A stretch of DNA of 5,878 bases from the NCBI GenBank assembly GCA_903831545.1, contig CAIKYI010000424.1:1-5878 (forward strand). Direction: 5' to 3'. The translations under genes and the position numbers were made by a program. Below are positions 5,072 through 5,878 of the stretch, in pieces. Every line of letters starts with the position of its first letter. Position 1 is the stretch's first letter. The notes beneath the pieces were generated by a model. It was not told where the DNA came from. It searched no databases and saw only the letters and a program-made list of their open reading frames with translations. This stretch comes from an uncultured Methylobacter sp. Lineage in GTDB: Bacteria; Pseudomonadota; Gammaproteobacteria; Methylococcales; Methylomonadaceae.

Positions 5072-5878
5072 CTAAACAAGATAAACATCATACCGCAATA
5101 ACTTGCCCTGAAAACTTTGACTGGACTTGCCACCCAAAGGCTCTGCATAATCAGGACTTTTTACCACGACGCGTTTTCCGGCAACGGCAAAAGCAGTCTC
5201 AAAAAGCAGTTCTTTATCCTGGTCATCGCCAAGCAAATCACGTAATACCATCATTGATTTTTTGGCCAAGGCTGACTTTTTGCGTTTGGGCGGAAACATG
5301 GGATCAAGGTAAATGCAGTCGGGCCGGGATTCTAAATTAGCCAGCATTTCGATGGCATTGCCCTGTAATAACTGAGGTGGTTCAAGATTGAGTCGCTGCA
5401 TCCAATCCAGTTGCGCCAAGCGGGCAAAACCGTCAGACAGTAATTCCGCCATAACCGGGGAGCGTTCCATGCAGGTCAGCTCATAACCCATACGGAAAAT
5501 ATGCAGGCTGTCCTGACCCCAACCGGTAGTGGCATCAATAACAGTTCTTGTTTTGCGCCCAAGTGCCTGAGCCAAAGCGCCATCTTTGGGCGCCGGCCAG
5601 GAGCGCTGTTCGCCATTGCGTGGTTCTATTTCAACGGTCAAGCCACCTTTTCTAAGTAATTCTCTATCAAGCAATTTTAAACAGCCCTCGCGCCAGCTTA
5701 AAAAAAACTGTTCAGGGCAATCGCTGCTTAAAGCTTGATAACAAGGAATGCCCAATCTTTCCGCCAGCTGCTGATACAGAAGTACATCGCCTTCCCCATG
5801 ATAAAAAACCGCCAGGGATGGTGTGTATACCGCAAGCCTGTCAGAAACAGGCCCAGCACCAGTGTATTTCTGTAAAGG
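5072..5878 (-). CDS. rsmJ: 16S rRNA (guanine(1516)-N(2))-methyltransferase RsmJ, 5' end outside the window
   Basis: RsmJ uses S-adenosylmethionine to methylate G1516 of 16S rRNA in the small subunit. The SAM-binding motif I reads IDATTGWGQD (encoded near 5512-5542), followed by the acidic CMERSPV segment that would hold the cofactor ribose, and the catalytic-type motif IV is YLDPMFPP (its Asp codon at 5303-5305). The following KKSALAKKSM and the closing KRVVVKSPDYAEPL are typical of the family. The stop is TAG at 5072-5074. The frame stays open without ATG or GTG to the window edge, giving at least 268 codons, against about 250 residues in E. coli RsmJ. The only canonical-type alternative start in the window, TTG at 5753-5755, would remove the N-terminal segment (LAVFYHGEGD and onward), so the true start most likely lies just beyond 5878. 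Confidence 0.92.
   Translation of the reverse strand, partial: PLQKYTGAGPVSDRLAVYTPSLAVFYHGEGDVLLYQQLAERLGIPCYQALSSDCPEQFFLSWREGCLKLLDRELLRKGGLTVEIEPRNGEQRSWPAPKDGALAQALGRKTRTVIDATTGWGQDSLHIFRMGYELTCMERSPVMAELLSDGFARLAQLDWMQRLNLEPPQLLQGNAIEMLANLESRPDCIYLDPMFPPKRKKSALAKKSMMVLRDLLGDDQDKELLFETAFAVAGKRVVVKSPDYAEPLGGKSSQSFQGKLLRYDVYLV

Noticed and set aside
5008..5340. A 110-codon plus-strand frame opposite rsmJ.
   Set aside because: Most of it is antisense to the conserved C-terminal part of RsmJ, and the protein has no domain pattern.
5753..5755. TTG as the start codon of rsmJ.
   Set aside because: The coding frame continues upstream with family-like sequence to the window edge; starting here would delete the N-terminal segment.
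1..5878. tRNA, rRNA, CRISPR array, insertion sequence or attachment site.
   Set aside because: No cloverleaf, array of spaced repeats, transposase motif or paired terminal repeats with flanking duplication was seen on reading either strand.

Overview
The window looks like an ordinary chromosomal stretch of a gammaproteobacterium. The main support is rsmJ, whose family is centred on this class, together with moderate base composition and clear AAGG/AGGA-type ribosome sites. A methanotroph-like (Methylococcales) host is possible from the general style of the proteins, but this is only an impression. No phage, transposon, tRNA, rRNA or CRISPR signal was found.

Layout: bases 1-227 hold no recognisable gene. 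Bases 228-2906 (+) encode a complete 892-residue P2-type cation ATPase that most resembles the Na+,K+-ATPase catalytic subunit (group IIC). Bases 3013-3489 (+) encode a short secreted RlpA-family protein with a histidine-rich linker and no SPOR domain. Bases 3490-3761 are non-coding, with several small inverted repeats. Bases 3762-4607 (+) encode a DHH/DHHA1 phosphoesterase. A 74-base convergent gap with one hairpin follows. On the minus strand lie a 106-residue Rieske [2Fe-2S] ferredoxin (4682-5002) and, upstream of it in transcription order, rsmJ (from 5072 to beyond the window end). These last two could be co-transcribed.

The genes do not form one obvious pathway: ion transport, cell-wall maintenance, phosphoester hydrolysis, electron transfer and 16S rRNA modification sit side by side. 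The most distinctive object is the ATPase. It keeps the IIC hallmark segments of M4, M5 and M6, but two ion-site aspartates of the animal pump (those matching D808 in M6 and D926 in M8) are asparagine here, and an extra glutamate appears in M4. It also lacks the C-terminal tail of the animal pump, and no beta-subunit gene is present in the window. I see no convincing previously undescribed multi-gene system; the other findings are modest leads.
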